Assembly (NCBI RefSeq): GCF_010093595.1
Contig: NW_022985448.1
Location: 1,092,471-1,156,470, forward strand
Reading direction: 5' to 3'
DNA: 64,000 nucleotides
From: Mytilinidion resinicola
Taxonomy: Eukaryota; Ascomycota; Dothideomycetes; Mytilinidiales; Mytilinidiaceae
How positions within the stretch are numbered: position 1 is the stretch's first letter; every line of letters begins with the position of its first letter. Below are positions 44,561-56,900 of the stretch, in pieces. The notes under the pieces are model-generated. The model did not search any database, was not told where the DNA came from, and worked only from the letters and a program-made list of their open reading frames with translations. A program made the translations under genes and the position numbers.

Positions 44561-47146
44561 AAGAAATACTAGGTAATAAATATAGGTAGTTTTTTAATAT
44601 TCTACTAAGCTAATAGAAGTGCGAATTAACTTTTTTTATACTTTCTTCTATATAATTACATATTAAGGGCCTATAAAGGCCGAGCTAGTGTATTAAAATT
44701 GCTATTAGAATCTAATTTTTAAACGCTGCTGTTATCTTTATTATTCTTAACACTATTAATATCTTTAACATCTTTTATACTTATATTACTACTAGAGTCG
44801 CTCTCTAAATATCTATTAAAGTCTCTATTATCTCCTTTTAAGAAGTCTCTAGCTCCTTTTATTTTAGTATCCTTATTTATCGGCTTAATCTTAATATTAT
44901 CTAGCTCCGCAGCACCTTTAGTTTAAATAGCAGTATTATATCCTATTCTAATCCCGAGTAGCTCTTAAAGACTTATAATCCCCTATAGCTCCCTTAGGTA
45001 TTTCTGCGCTATTTCTAGCTCTTAAAGCTTTCTTAGGTGTCTTCTTACTATTTTAAGCAGCTCCTAAAGGTCCTTTAGTAATATCCTTAGCAGCCTATAC
45101 TAGTGTATTATCTCGAGCTGTATAACTGCTAGTTCCCTATAGAATATTAGGCTTATATTAATCTATTTCCGGCTTATATATACGCGTGTAGTATAGCAGT
45201 ATTACCGGATTCTTTATATTATAAAACTAAAAAGCTAGTAACCTATACTAGGGCAATAGTAGATCGGCCTTTTTTAGGTCCCTTTTTCTTAGTAGCCCCT
45301 TTTTTAAGTACTTTCTTTTTAAAGTTAGTTTGCGTGGTTTCTAAGTATTCTCCTTTTCTCCTTCCTAAAAAAGCTCCCTTAGGCTGCTGTTTTAATTAAT
45401 ACTTAGTAATTTTCTAATCCTATTCGGCCTTAGAAATTGTAGCAAATTCGGACTATAGCTTTCTATTATTATTGTCCGCATCTAATACGTTTAAGGCCTA
45501 ATAATAGCATCTAGAACAATATTAGCTTTACACCCTACTTAACTATAACTATTTATATACTTTTAGGGGGCAGTAGAACAATAATTCCATTAAAAAGAAA
45601 ATAGCTCTAAGATTTTTAAGATACTTAGCCCTTAAAAGCATGCACTCTAAAGTTTTTCTATGCAAAGGAATTGCTCTATATCTTAGCGGAAGGGTTTAGC
45701 GCGCTTATATAATAATTAAAAGACCGTTTTACTGTATAAAATTAAGGCTTAAGAAGTTAAGAACTACTTAAATTATAGGGTTTAAATAAGGGTTATATAT
45801 ATAACTTTAGATAAGTAATAAAGGAATAGAATATAAAAGGGGAGCTTCTAAATAATTAGAGCTAACTAAGCTGTAAATAGGGTAACTCTAAGGTTATATA
45901 CAGCATGTTTATAAAGAACTAATCTAATGCTAATAACTATAGAATTTACTTAGATATTATATTTAATAGACTATTCTAAAAAATAGCAGCTTATATTATA
46001 CTTCCCTTATAATTAGCCCTATAGAAGGGCTAATAATAGTGCTATTATAGCTCTATTTAAGCTTCCTTACTAGGGAAAGAAAAGGAATATAGTTGCTGTT
46101 TTAATCTAAGATAAGGAAATATAAGCTATTGTTAAGAGCAGCGCGGGAAGTTTATATATTTTTAGTCTTAGAAGCCGTTATAAAATAAAAACCCCTGCGA
46201 TTATATTTCTAAACTGCAGCATCGGCTCTATTTTAGATAATAGTAGGGACTTGCTACTAGTAGGCTATTTTCTCTATAGCAAGCTTATAGTATATATATA
46301 CGGCGATATACTTAGTAAAAATATACTAGATATAACTACTATAGAAACAAAAGATACTTCGGAAAACGCTCTAAAATAATAGTATAGGCTTAGCTACCTA
46401 TTATTTTTAAGGGTCTAACGCGCCGATAATTAACTGTACTAGAACTATTCTATTAAACTTTTGCGCTGTTCCGGATAGCACTGCGGGCGCAATATAGTTA
46501 TAGTTACTTTCTTAGATACTGTCTTACTAAACCCCTAAAGAAATACAGCTATCTTTATTAATAAATATCGGCTAGAGATTAGCTATCTAGCTTATAGATC
46601 TATCTAGCTAAATATATAGGAAGATATTCTATAGTATTAGAAAGGTGCGGTAGACCGCCTTTAGAACGTTATTTTTATTATACTTCTAAGAATTTTAATA
46701 GAAATAAGCTTTATATATAATAGAAACGAGCTAGTTCCGATTAAGTAAAACTAAAGATTTGCTCTACAACTTTTATACTGCCTATATAAGGCAGGTTTTA
46801 AAGCTTACCCCGGACTGTTTAAAAGCGCGTTTAATAGATATAATTGCGGTTAGCTCGGGAGGAATATAGAAGTCCTAATTAGATACTATAGTAGTAGATA
46901 TTAGGATAAACTAGTTAAGTGCTCTAGACCCGGAAAGTACTGCGCTATATTTTAATATAGCCTCGAGCAAATCTAGGGTATTAATAAATAGTCCCTTTCC
47001 TTCGAAATATCGAACAGGATCTACTCGTGTTTCCAGGACTAGCAGTAAGCTGTGCGTCGCCCTCTTTAATAAAAATACATTTTTTATTAGCAAGAGATTA
47101 AGTACTATTAATAGTACTTTATTTAGTAGCCGTCTAAAAAGGCTAG
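44561..47146. other. AT-rich relic sequence, no assignable gene
   Basis: Reverse-strand reading of 45600-44570 gives coiled-coil-like fragments (NSKKTPKKALRARNSAEI). Forward reading of about 45900-47100 gives Gln/Tyr/Leu-rich fragments. Neither resembles a family I know. The longest clean frame is 60 codons (47093-46911 reverse). Confidence 0.35.
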
Positions 47147-47151
47147 TTAGA
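47147..47151. other. Target-site duplication TTAGA, left copy
   Basis: Identical to 54866-54870, directly outside the two LTRs. Confidence 0.85.
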
Positions 47152-47689
47152 TATAACAGGTTGTTTTTTCTATACCTTCTAAGTGTTTTATACTAAGGCA
47201 GGGTATAGGCAAGTTATTATCGGGGTGTAATAGTCTTTAAAAGGTAAGGCAATAATTAATTAAGGTCTAAGACAGGGTTATTACTTCTAATAGGTAGTAT
47301 TAAAGTCTTAAGTTAAACACAAGGTTTCTATTTATATAAAGGAGCGTTTTTATATATAAAAGCTCCGTTCTAAAAAACCTCTTACTTATATAGCTCGCAG
47401 CTTTAAGCCCTTCGAGCTGCTCTTTTAGCTCGCAGCCTTAAGTCCCTTAAGCGCTCGCCTAGCTTGCACTTTTAAGCCCTTCGAGCTATTATATAGCCCT
47501 GTCCCTGTAATATCCTAGTCTTAGATTATTCCTATCTACTAGCAGTCTATAGGGGAATCCAGGATCCCTATGCGTCCTACACGTAACCTTTTTAGTCCTA
47601 TAACTTAGTTCTATATTATTAGTCTTATCTACTTACTTATCTCTATAAGTACCTCTATACTTAGGTTGTTTATATTATAAGTTATAATA
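47152..47689 (-). repeat. 3' LTR (left) of the Ty3/gypsy element
   Basis: It starts TATAACAGG and ends GTTATAATA. It is 538 bp, the same length as the right LTR. Differences seen are mainly C/T and G/A, for example GGTTGTTTT against GGTCGTCTT. Confidence 0.93.
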
Positions 47690-47706
47690 CTTGCTCCCCC
47701 TTTTAA
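47690..47706 (-). other. Polypurine tract
   Basis: Read on the reverse strand it is AAAGGGGGAGCAAG directly before the 3' LTR, the usual place for the plus-strand primer. Confidence 0.7.
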
Positions 47707-48559
47707 AGCTTTTAGCCTGAAAGTATTTCTATAGTAGGGTTTTAGATAAGTAGCTGGCGATACCCTACCTATTAGGCTATTATTATGCTACTCTGTTTCT
47801 TTCTTTATAATATCTAACACCTTAAAAGCTAAGAAATAAGAAAGCTGTCTCGTGCTTACTAATTGTATCGACGCGTCTGGTTTAAAAGTTATGCCTTATT
47901 CCCGGTGCAAGTCTCGGGGTTTATCGTGTATAGTTTCTACACCTAACTCGGATTATTATGCCGCCTGCGTTTAGGCGCAACAATTGAACTGTAATATTGC
48001 TGGCATCTTAGCAGCTACCTATAAGCTATCGTGTACGCGTGCATATATTTATATTTCGCCTAACTCTTTTAGGGCGAAAACTGTCTTATAAGGAGGAGCG
48101 GCTGCGCGCGGAGAAATCCGCCGCCCGTGCTGCTCTTTATACTGCTATAGCGAAAATTAAACATCTAGAGTTTTAAAAGAAGTTGCTGCGTAAGCATGGT
48201 AAGGAGATAATATATTATAGTTTTAAAACTCTAGAAGAGCTTAAGGAAGATAATTAGAAGGAGGCTAAGTAGAAAAAACAAAAGCGTGCCGAGCAGGAAG
48301 GCTTGCCTTCTGCCTTAGGAACTGTTAGGTATTCTTTTTTCTTTCTAGGTATACTAGGCACTGCCAGCCGTCTGTTCTATTACCGTGCATTCTAATTATA
48401 TAGCAGTGGCATTCCTTCTCCGGGTTCCTTTAATCCTTCCTAGTTAGATAGTGCACTATCGCCGTCTTTCTAGGCTGCTCCGGATTCTGGCGGTAAAACT
48501 GCTGCAGGAGTTTCTAACAGTTCGCTAAACTCTTAACCGGTTCCTATATATTCTCGGAG

Positions 48560-51500
48560 GTGCTGTATCCTTTCTACTTAATTAGGTACTCCTTTTACTA
48601 ACTATATTATCGGGAATCTAGGATTTGCTCGACCTTATATTTATTATTGTCGTCGACCTCTATATTGTTTTCTAGCTTAGCGTTTAGTAGTATAAGTTCT
48701 AGTAGTAATACGTGGAAAACCGGGTGTATTTTTATCCTATTAGGTAGCCTAAGCTTATAGTTTACTAGGCTAATAACATTCTATATTTTAAATAGTCTAA
48801 TCTTAATATAGTCTAACTCTGTGCTTAGTTATTTTGTTTTAATATTTTTGCGGAGTAGGTAGACTCTATCTCCCCTTTTAAAGGTTAGTGCAACACTCCG
48901 GTGTTAGTTATAATATCTTGCTAACTTTAGTATTAGGAATTAGATATTTATTAAGAGCTATTCTTATAGCTCTCTAATATTTTTAACTAATAGCAGTGCC
49001 CTCTAGGCTTTTATACTATTAAGTCGGGGTTCTTAATACGCCTCTGGATTAAAACCGTAGTTTATAAAAAAGGGCGATACCTTTATTAACTCCGTAGATA
49101 TACTATTATAGGCGAACTAGGCTATTAGTAGTAGCAATACCTAATTATCCTGCCTGTAATTAATATAGCATTATAGGTATTATTCTAAAATCTAATTAAG
49201 CCTTTCCGTTTGCCTGTCCGTCTAAGGGTAAAACGCCGTGGAAAGCTTATGCTTTGTCCCTAGTTGTGCAGTAAGGGTTTACTAGAATTTCGATGTAAAG
49301 AGCTTGTCTTAATCTAAAATTATCTCCTAGGGTAGCCTATAGTTACTAATAATATACTTTAAAAAAGCGTAGGCCAGATCTTCTGCCGTTAATACTTCTT
49401 AATAAGGGATAAAGTATATATATTTAGTTAGTCGGTCTATAACTACTAATATTGCGTTATACTTTATATTTATTATAGGTTTAATAGACTATAGTAGCTT
49501 AACTATAAAGTTCTATATAATAGATTTCTATACTTTTTCCGGTATAGAGGGACTCTTTATTAGTCTATACAGTGCGTGTTATACCGACTTATTCTTCGCG
49601 CATTTACATCTGTATATAATTTTCTCCGTTAGTTTCCGAAGTCCGGGGAAATAGAATGTTCTTGCAATTTTTTCCCGTGTTTTTTCCATTCCCTAGTGCC
49701 CGTGCACTGGTATACTATAGAATTCCTTAATAAGCTCTTTTTATAAGGTTTTAGGCATAAATATCTTATTCTATAAGGTAATAATACTATTCTATATTTC
49801 TCTGCGTTCCTAGTTTATAGGCTCTAGGCGCAAGCTCTGCTAGTTATAACCCGCTAAATCTCGGCTTTTTTAATCTACCTTCTGTGCTGCCTTAATCCGT
49901 TTATACTACTTATTATCCTTAGACCTGTAAGCAACTACTGCTTACACGTAGTTAAATTTAAGGGTTCCTAGACTTATTTCCTTAAGTATAGGTTGCCTGG
50001 TTTTCTCGGCTCCTTCTATATAGTCCGGCCTTCTGCTAAGTATGTTTATATAAGTATTTTTAGATCCTTTTTAATATATAATCCTAAAATTAAAGGTTTC
50101 TAGTTTTTCTAACTATTTTTTCTATTTTCTGTTCAACTCCTTAGTTATAGTAAAGTATATTAGATTCTTATAGTTTATATACACCTGTATTATATATACT
50201 ACCCCTTTAAGGTAAACTCTTTACTATTTAAATGCTTCTATTATAGCTAGCAGTTCCTTATTATAGATGTTATAGTTTAGCTTAGCCGTGCTTAGCTTTT
50301 ATAAGTAGAACGCTATAGGATATAGTTTCCCTCGTTCGTCTGGTTAGTTAAGTATTACTCCTACTGCCTTATCTAATATATTACTTTTAATAGTAACCGG
50401 TTTTTATAGATTAAAAATTGCTAATACTAGTTTTAAAGTAAACTATACTTTTAACTTATTAAATGCACCCTGCGCTTCTAGGGTCTATCTATATTTAATA
50501 TCCTTTCTAGTAAGTTCTATAAGTAGCTCTGCAATTTTTAAGTAGCCCTTAATAAACTGCCTATAGTAATTAGCTAACCCTAGGAACAACTGTAGTTCCT
50601 TTAAATTTGCGGGCTCTAGCTATTTTTAAATAGAGAATACCTTGCCTTTTTCTATCTCGATCTATCCTGGACTAATAATATATCCTAGGAATCCGACTTT
50701 CTACCTATAGAACTCGCACTTATCCGGGTTTACTATAAAATTATATTTCCTAAGTTTTTTAAGTACCTTTTATACGTGTATTTTGTGTTCGCTTAGCGTT
50801 TCTAAGTATATAAGAATATTATCGAGGTATACTACTGTAAACCGATCTAGGTAGCCTTTTAACGCTAAGTTAACTACTGCCTGGAATATTACTAGCGCGT
50901 TAGTAAGCCCGAATAGTATTACTATATACTTAAAGTGTCTGTATTAAGTTCTAAAAGCCGTTTTCTACTCTTCTCCTTCTCTTATCTAAATTAAATAGTA
51001 TTCTTCGCGTAGGTTTAACTTTATAAAGTACTTTGCCTTATATAGTTAGTTTTTAAGTTCGGAGATTAAAGGTAATAGATAGCGGTTTTTAATTATAATC
51101 TTATTTAGTTATCTATAGTCCACGCAAAGGCGTAGTTTACTATTTGCCTTTAGAACGAATATTATAGGGTAACCTGCGGGCAATTCTAATAGTCTAATAA
51201 ATCCTTGCTTTAGGTTTTTTTCCAGGTATTTTTCTAGCACTTCCAGCTTATTCTAGGCTAGTAAATAGATTAGTCTAAACTGCGGTTATTTGCCTAGTAC
51301 TAGGGGAATATAGTAATCCTAAGGTTAGTGCTTTAGTAATATATTCTAAACCTTTTCTATAAAGATTCCTTTAAATTTGTTATATTTTTTTAGTATAACT
51401 AGTGCTTTTACTGCCTTGGCTAGCTGCCGGCTGCTTAGGGGTCTAGGCTACTATTAGCTTGCTGCCCTATTTTCTTTTTAGGCTCCTTTACTTCTTAAGG

Positions 51501-51950
51501 TATCTATATTAATATTTTATTTTTGCTTAGGCTTATCCTAGCGCGGGGTGCTTTTTAGTCTGCTTTCCGATTAAATCCTTACTTTACTAGACTTCTAATC
51601 AACTTAGGGGTTATGCTGCTTTAGCTATAGTATACCTAAAATTATATTATATTTTACCGTGTCGGTTATATCTATACTAATAGTTTCTCTATATTCTTTA
51701 ATCTATATAACGCCTAGTTAAGTTTCTATAGTTACTTGCCCGTTACTATATTACACGGGTGTGCTATCTACTATATATAGTTTATAGGGTCTGTTTTTCT
51801 ATTACTAAAAGATCCGGTTTTTCCTAATAAAGTTATAGAATATAAAATTTCCTTACGCGCTACTATCTAGCAGTGCTCTTGCCGGGTTCCTACTAATTTT
51901 AACTAATAGGATTATATATCTATAGTTCTAAATAGGAATAGAGTTAGGCT
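48560..51950 (-). pseudogene. Ty3/gypsy pol relic (PR-RT-RH-IN-chromodomain)
   Basis: On the reverse strand the protease site ALLDSSA is near 51885-51855. Reverse transcriptase follows, with LRLCVDYR and the YxDD-like YLDNILIY (YVDD changed) near 50845-50806. RNase H shows NYNIYNKELLAI. Integrase has HGHQGMEKTREKI with CKC.KNK for the HHCC knuckle, VVVDRLTKY with the first Asp, IILDQDKLFTS with the second, and QTDRQTERLNQ before the Glu region. The chromodomain near 48670-48540 reads YLVKWKGYSTSENI. Chromodomains steer such elements to heterochromatin marked by H3K9 methylation. Confidence 0.9.
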
Positions 51951-52299
51951 GCGTTGCCGGGTTCCTTTCTTTTTCTATAATATAGGCTTCTCCTACTAGA
52001 GTAGCAATAGTCGCGGTTTGCGTTTTTTTGTCTTTAGCTATTCTATAAAACCTTATTCTTAGCTACTCTAGCCGTTCTATTACTTAAGCGCCTGCTTGTT
52101 TTTTAGCTATTCTTATAGCTAATAGTTCGCGTGTTTTGTTTCGCAATATACTAGATATAAGTTTTAGTAGTATATCCGCTAGTTTTTACCTTTCCTATAT
52201 TCTATTAGGTACTAAGGGTCCGCAACTATAGTAGCTACTTCTATAAGTTTATCTTTTTTACCTATAATATAGTATTCTGTTTCCTTAAACAGTACTAGT

Positions 52300-54290
52300 T
52301 GCGTAATAATATAATATCTTATCCGATATAGGTACTATTCTTAATATTTCTTATATATTATATGCTTATCGCATTTGTCCTTAATATAAAATACCTAAAA
52401 TATTTATCTATAAAGTAGGTGGTCTTTATCCAGCCGTTTATTTTCCTTATTATAAACGCCTATTTTACTAATAGGGTGTAAGGCTCTATAGATCTCGATT
52501 TTAGTTTACCTTCTATATAGCTCTAGCGGCTCTCGCTCTAGCCCTATACTAAATTTGCCGTCGCTAGACTACTTTTCTAGTTCGCGGTTTTTATTACTAT
52601 TATAGTACTCCTTACTATCCTTAACAGGTAATTTATTATTCTGTTTTATCTAAACGTTACGGCTTAAGCCTTTAAATATATCTAGCTTTACGCGGGTTTC
52701 CGCGTTAAGGGTTAGCGTTGTTATTGTCCTTGCGGCTATAGCTATTTTTTCTCCTTTTTTTTTAATAAGTTGTTCGGTAACTCTTCCTATAGCTCTTAGG
52801 AATTAGTAACTTACTAGTTCTTTTAGCTCTACGCCCGCTATAGCGTTTTTAGCTTTTTATGCCTCTTGCGCTTCTCGTCCTTTATTAAGGCGTGCGAGAA
52901 TTTCTCTTGCGCTTTGCTTATACGTGGCTATAACTCTGTTAACCTATGCTTCTATATCCAGTAACTCGGCCTTACTATTATCTAGTAGCTCGGGTATATC
53001 GGTTCGGGGTTCTAATCGCGGTTTAATTATCTAGAACGCCTTATCCGTCTCTAATAGGTAGTCGATTTTTATACTCTCGACTTCTACGTCGGCGTAGTAG
53101 TTATCTGTAGGGTTGCTATTATACTTTTTATTCTTTATTATAGTAATAGTACGTCCCTTTATCCTCTATATTAAATAATACCCTATTACCTATTTATTTA
53201 ACTAATAGGTAAAGCAGTTGTTATTATAGCACGCGGTCTATAATATAGAATTATGGCGGTCTATATTTAGCTTTGCTATAACTGCTGCTATTCGGGTGTT
53301 CCTAGAGTACTTGTTCGCAAAGTATCCCTATTCTCCGTATAATAGGCATGCGCTGTTGCGCCTTTTTTCTTACCTTTCTTTATCGGTAATTGGTTTACCC
53401 TTTTAGTTATTGCGTTGTTTTACGATATTAATCTCCATGCGATCTCTATAGTCGCGGTTAGTTACTTTTAGCTTTGGTTTAGCTAGTTAGGCGTAAGAAT
53501 AAAGTCCTCTTTTATCTGCCCGCTCTAGTTATCGCTTATACTATTAACTGTTAATTTATATTACTATTTCCTTAAGTTTATAGAGTATTAAAGGCCTTTC
53601 GCCTCGTGTAATTTTGTTTTTAACGTTTTTTTTAAGACCTCTATAGTATTATACTTGCAGAGCTTTATCTCCTTTTAATAGCTTGGACGCGATTTGCATA
53701 AATTCTAAAGTATAGTGGCTGGTCGAGCCCTTTTGCTTTAGAACTGCTATTTTCTATTCCGCTGTCCGTTTTTTATTAGTGTCTCCGAAGGTTATCTAAA
53801 GTACTAACTTAAAGTATCCGTAGTTGCTAAATATAACGTTGGTTTCTAGTTTCCGATTATCTGCGTCGGCGTTGCCGAGCCAGTTTATAAGCATCGGGTT
53901 AAACCAGTTAAACGCTTCTTTTTTTAAGAAGGTGGCTGCTATATAGACCTTATCCGATTTAAATTCGAGGTTGCTTTAGTTCGTGCGCAGGTACAGTTTT
54001 ATTTGCGTTATAAACGCTTGCAAAGCTCCTTTCTCCCTAGTAAACTCTTCGGGCTTATTTATTTTATAGCCTCTGTAGCTAACTACTCTAGTAGTAGTAA
54101 GCTCCCCTTAAATAGTCTAGAGATTTCCCTGCAGGGCCGTAATCTTTTCGTTTTTAGTGTTGCTAGCTTCTTCTAGTGTTTATATTCGTATAAGCAATAC
54201 CTGTATACGTGTTGCTACCTCGGTTATAGTTAGGGTTAGTCTAGCAGTTATACTACCTAAAGGGTTTAGTTGGGCTATCTTAATTAATCG
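52300..54290 (-). pseudogene. Ty3/gypsy gag relic
   Basis: On the reverse strand the region 54010-53560 reads KVYIAATFLKKEAFNWFNPM, NYGYFKLVLQITFGD, RTAEQKIAVLKQKGS and YTLEFMQIASKL. This is the retrotransposon Gag capsid pattern. A degenerate zinc-knuckle region is expected near 52370 but is too damaged to call. Confidence 0.75.
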
Positions 54291-54327
54291 TTTATATGCA
54301 ACTCCTTTAATATAGCGGTGTTTAAAG

Positions 54328-54865
54328 TATAATAGGTCGTCTTTTCTATACCTTCTAAGTATTTTATACTAAGGCAGGGTATAGGCAAGTTATTATCGGG
54401 GTGTAATAGTCTTTAAAAGGTAAGGCAATAATTAATTAAGGTCTAAAACGGGGTTATTACTTCTAATAGGTAGTATTAAAGTTTTAAGTTAAATATAAGG
54501 TTTTTATTTATATAAAGGAGCGTCCTTATATATAAAAGCTCCGTCCTAAGAAACCTCTTACTTGTATAGCTCGCAGCCTCGAGCCCTTTAAGCTGCTCTC
54601 TTAGCTCGCAGCCTCGAGTCCCTTAAGCGCTCGCCTAGCTTGTATTTTTAAGCCCTTTAAGCTATTATATAGCCCTATTCCTGTAATATCCCGGTTTTAG
54701 ATTATTCCTATCTACTAGCAGTCTATAGGGGAATCCAGGATTCTTATACGTTCTATACGTAACCCTTTTAGTTCTATAACTTAGTTCTGCGTTATTAGTC
54801 TTATCTGCTTACTTATCTCTACAAGTGCCTCTGCGCTCGGGTTGTTTATATTACGGGTTATAATA
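54328..54865 (-). repeat. 5' LTR (right) of the Ty3/gypsy element
   Basis: TATAATAGG to GGTTATAATA, 538 bp. The internal edge (CTTTAAACACCGC on the reverse strand) would be the primer-binding region; I cannot match it to a tRNA. Confidence 0.93.
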
Positions 54866-54870
54866 TTAGA
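54866..54870. other. Target-site duplication TTAGA, right copy
   Basis: Identical to 47147-47151. Confidence 0.85.
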
Positions 54871-56380
54871 GTCGAAGTTATAGTATTTAAATAAGAAGAA
54901 ATAGAGTTAAGAAGTATAGCAGAGTAAATCCCTAAGTAAATATTTATTTCGACAGAAGAGGTCTATTTTAAGGATACTATAACTCCTCCTATTACCGCAC
55001 TATCTCCCTGCTTTTACCGGGAGCTAATACTAGTCCCCGAGTTATAAAGAGCGCACTATATAGGAATTATTTATTCCGTGCTAACTAGTTATAAAGTTCC
55101 TATCTATTGTTTTTTTAATAAGTTACTGCTATAAACGCTTACTAAAGTCCTAAGTTATATTTATTAGTTGCGGCTGTATATTTATTAGAAAACCTATTAA
55201 GAAAGAGACTTCTAATATCCCACGTATTATAGAAACAGTAGAGGATAATTCCCCTACGCTTAGGATAGCAAATGTGATTTAATTCTTTAAACTAAGATAA
55301 GCCAGCTTCCAGAAATATAAGGGACCGTCCCCTAAGGCCAGTATTAAATAATGAATTTTATCGAAGTTAAATAGAAGTTAGCGATTACGTTATCTAGACG
55401 AATAACACGACGCTTATACTTATTAATAGTGTTAACTGGCTGGCGCTTAGTAATAAAGGGCGAAGTAACGGATTACTATAATTAAGTTAGTTAATAATAA
55501 TTTAGCTATAAAATTGAAATACAGTTCCTCTCTTTTTTGCGATTCCGTTAGTTTATAATTAATATATTAAGTTAATTACTAATTAACTTAATTATTCTTG
55601 TAAAAGTATAAACTCCGGATTTAACCTTCTAAAAAAGTCTATAGTATATCTTAGAATAGGGTTATATAGTATAATATTAAATATCTAGCTGCTTTTATTA
55701 TATATAATTTGCCTTACTAATTAACCTATAGTATAGCGCTCTTTAGAAACACCTAGACGGTTATATATTAACTATTTTTAGTTCTGTTATCTTTCTTAAA
55801 TCTAGCGGGTTGCCCTACTAATTAGAGTTATCACGTTGCCGCTATTTAAAATAACGTTAGAAAAAAGGCTGCTGTTTTTTACTAATATAGCCTCTATATA
55901 ACAAACTAGTATTCGCGAAAAGTAGAGCTAATCTTCGGGTTTTTTATTATCTTTATCTCTTCTAAACTAGTTTAGGTAAAGGGCTCCTTAACAACTTCGG
56001 CGTAACGCGAGCTTCGAACTTCTATAACTTAAGTTAGGTAACCTCCGATTAGTATTATGCCTTTGTTTTCGGTTGCTTTTTTCGCGAGGACGGCCTTTAG
56101 TCGTGGCGTAGATGCCGGTAAAAAGCTTGTTAAATAGGAGGCTTAATCTGTAAGTTAAGCATAATTAACTTAGCTAAATAATTAATTAACTTAACTAAGT
56201 TAATTAAGTAATAACTTAGGGCTTAACTATATTTATAAATAAGGCCGATTAAGGCATTACTTTATAATTAAGGTAAATTAGTTTATATATAGAGTGGATA
56301 AATACTATATTATAGAGATTAAATAACGCCTAGAGTCGATATAGCTATGCTTAGTAATATAATACTATCGCCGTGCCAAT
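54871..56380. other. AT-rich relic sequence
   Basis: Reverse-strand reading yields some protein-like pieces (FLYSALFITRGLVLAPGKSRE near 55090-55020; RPREKSNRKQRHNTNRR near 56100) without a recognised family. Around 55485-55620 and 56150-56225 there are palindromic AATTAACTTAACTAAGTTAATT-type stretches, which RIP of both strands readily creates. Confidence 0.35.
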
Positions 56381-56384
56381 AACT

Positions 56385-56900
56385 AGGTTATAGCTCTTTT
56401 CGTACTTGCTTTTCTAATCTTTTAATAATTTCCTTAATTAACTCCTCTATTTTCTCTATAAAACGTATACTATATCTAGTATATATAATCTATATATTTC
56501 CCCTTCTATAGAACCCTTTAGGGTAATATACTACTAACTTCCTGCTATTTATATATAGTCCGAGCTTTAATAAGCTAATAGGGCTTATAGTGCCTGGTTT
56601 AAAGTAGAAAGCAATAATATCCGACGCTTCTAGTTAGTTTATCTCCTATTTAACTTATTTCCTAAAGTAAGTATTTATAATATCCTGCTTCCAGCTACTG
56701 TCCTAATTATCGCGGCGCGGGTTAAAAATTATAATAGGGAGGCGTTTAAGCTTTTCAGTTAAAGCTAATTGCCAATCGGTCGCCTTGCCTATTTCGATGC
56801 TGCCGGTAAGGAAAATAGAAGCAGTTTCGACCTTAGATAGCCCTAGTAGCTTACAGATAGTGCATTTTATATTAGGAGAAAGTGCGTTGTTTATAGTAGC
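56385..56900 (-). pseudogene. Nucleoside 2-deoxyribosyltransferase-like relic
   Basis: The reverse strand from about 56825 reads ASIFLTGSIEIGKATDWQ, IIIFNPRRDN, DSSWKQDI, LEASDIIAFYFKPGTISP, ISLLKLGLYINSRKLVVYYP and KGFYRRGNI. This is the pattern of the nucleoside 2-deoxyribosyltransferase-like (PF15891-type) fold, with the GSIE start, the NPRRD motif and the SPISLLELG helix (the Glu now Lys). The frame stays the same throughout, and stops stand only at Trp/Gln positions, so decay is by RIP alone. Fungal members are small cytosolic proteins of largely unknown substrate. It is a cellular-type gene inside transposon-rich DNA. Confidence 0.75.

Larger units (their letters stand above)
47152..54865 (-). 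mobile_element. Full-length Ty3/gypsy chromovirus retrotransposon
   Basis: The element is 7714 bp: two 538-bp LTRs, identical 5-bp duplications (TTAGA) outside them, and gag-pol on the reverse strand in the order gag, protease, reverse transcriptase, RNase H, integrase, chromodomain. Integrase after RNase H and a C-terminal chromodomain define the chromovirus branch of Ty3/gypsy. All frames carry many Trp/Gln-to-stop changes, so this copy cannot encode its proteins. Confidence 0.93.

Noticed and set aside
55485..56225. AT palindromes as possible origins or attachment sites
   Set aside because: RIP acting on both strands readily generates TTAATTAA-type palindromes; no other evidence of function.
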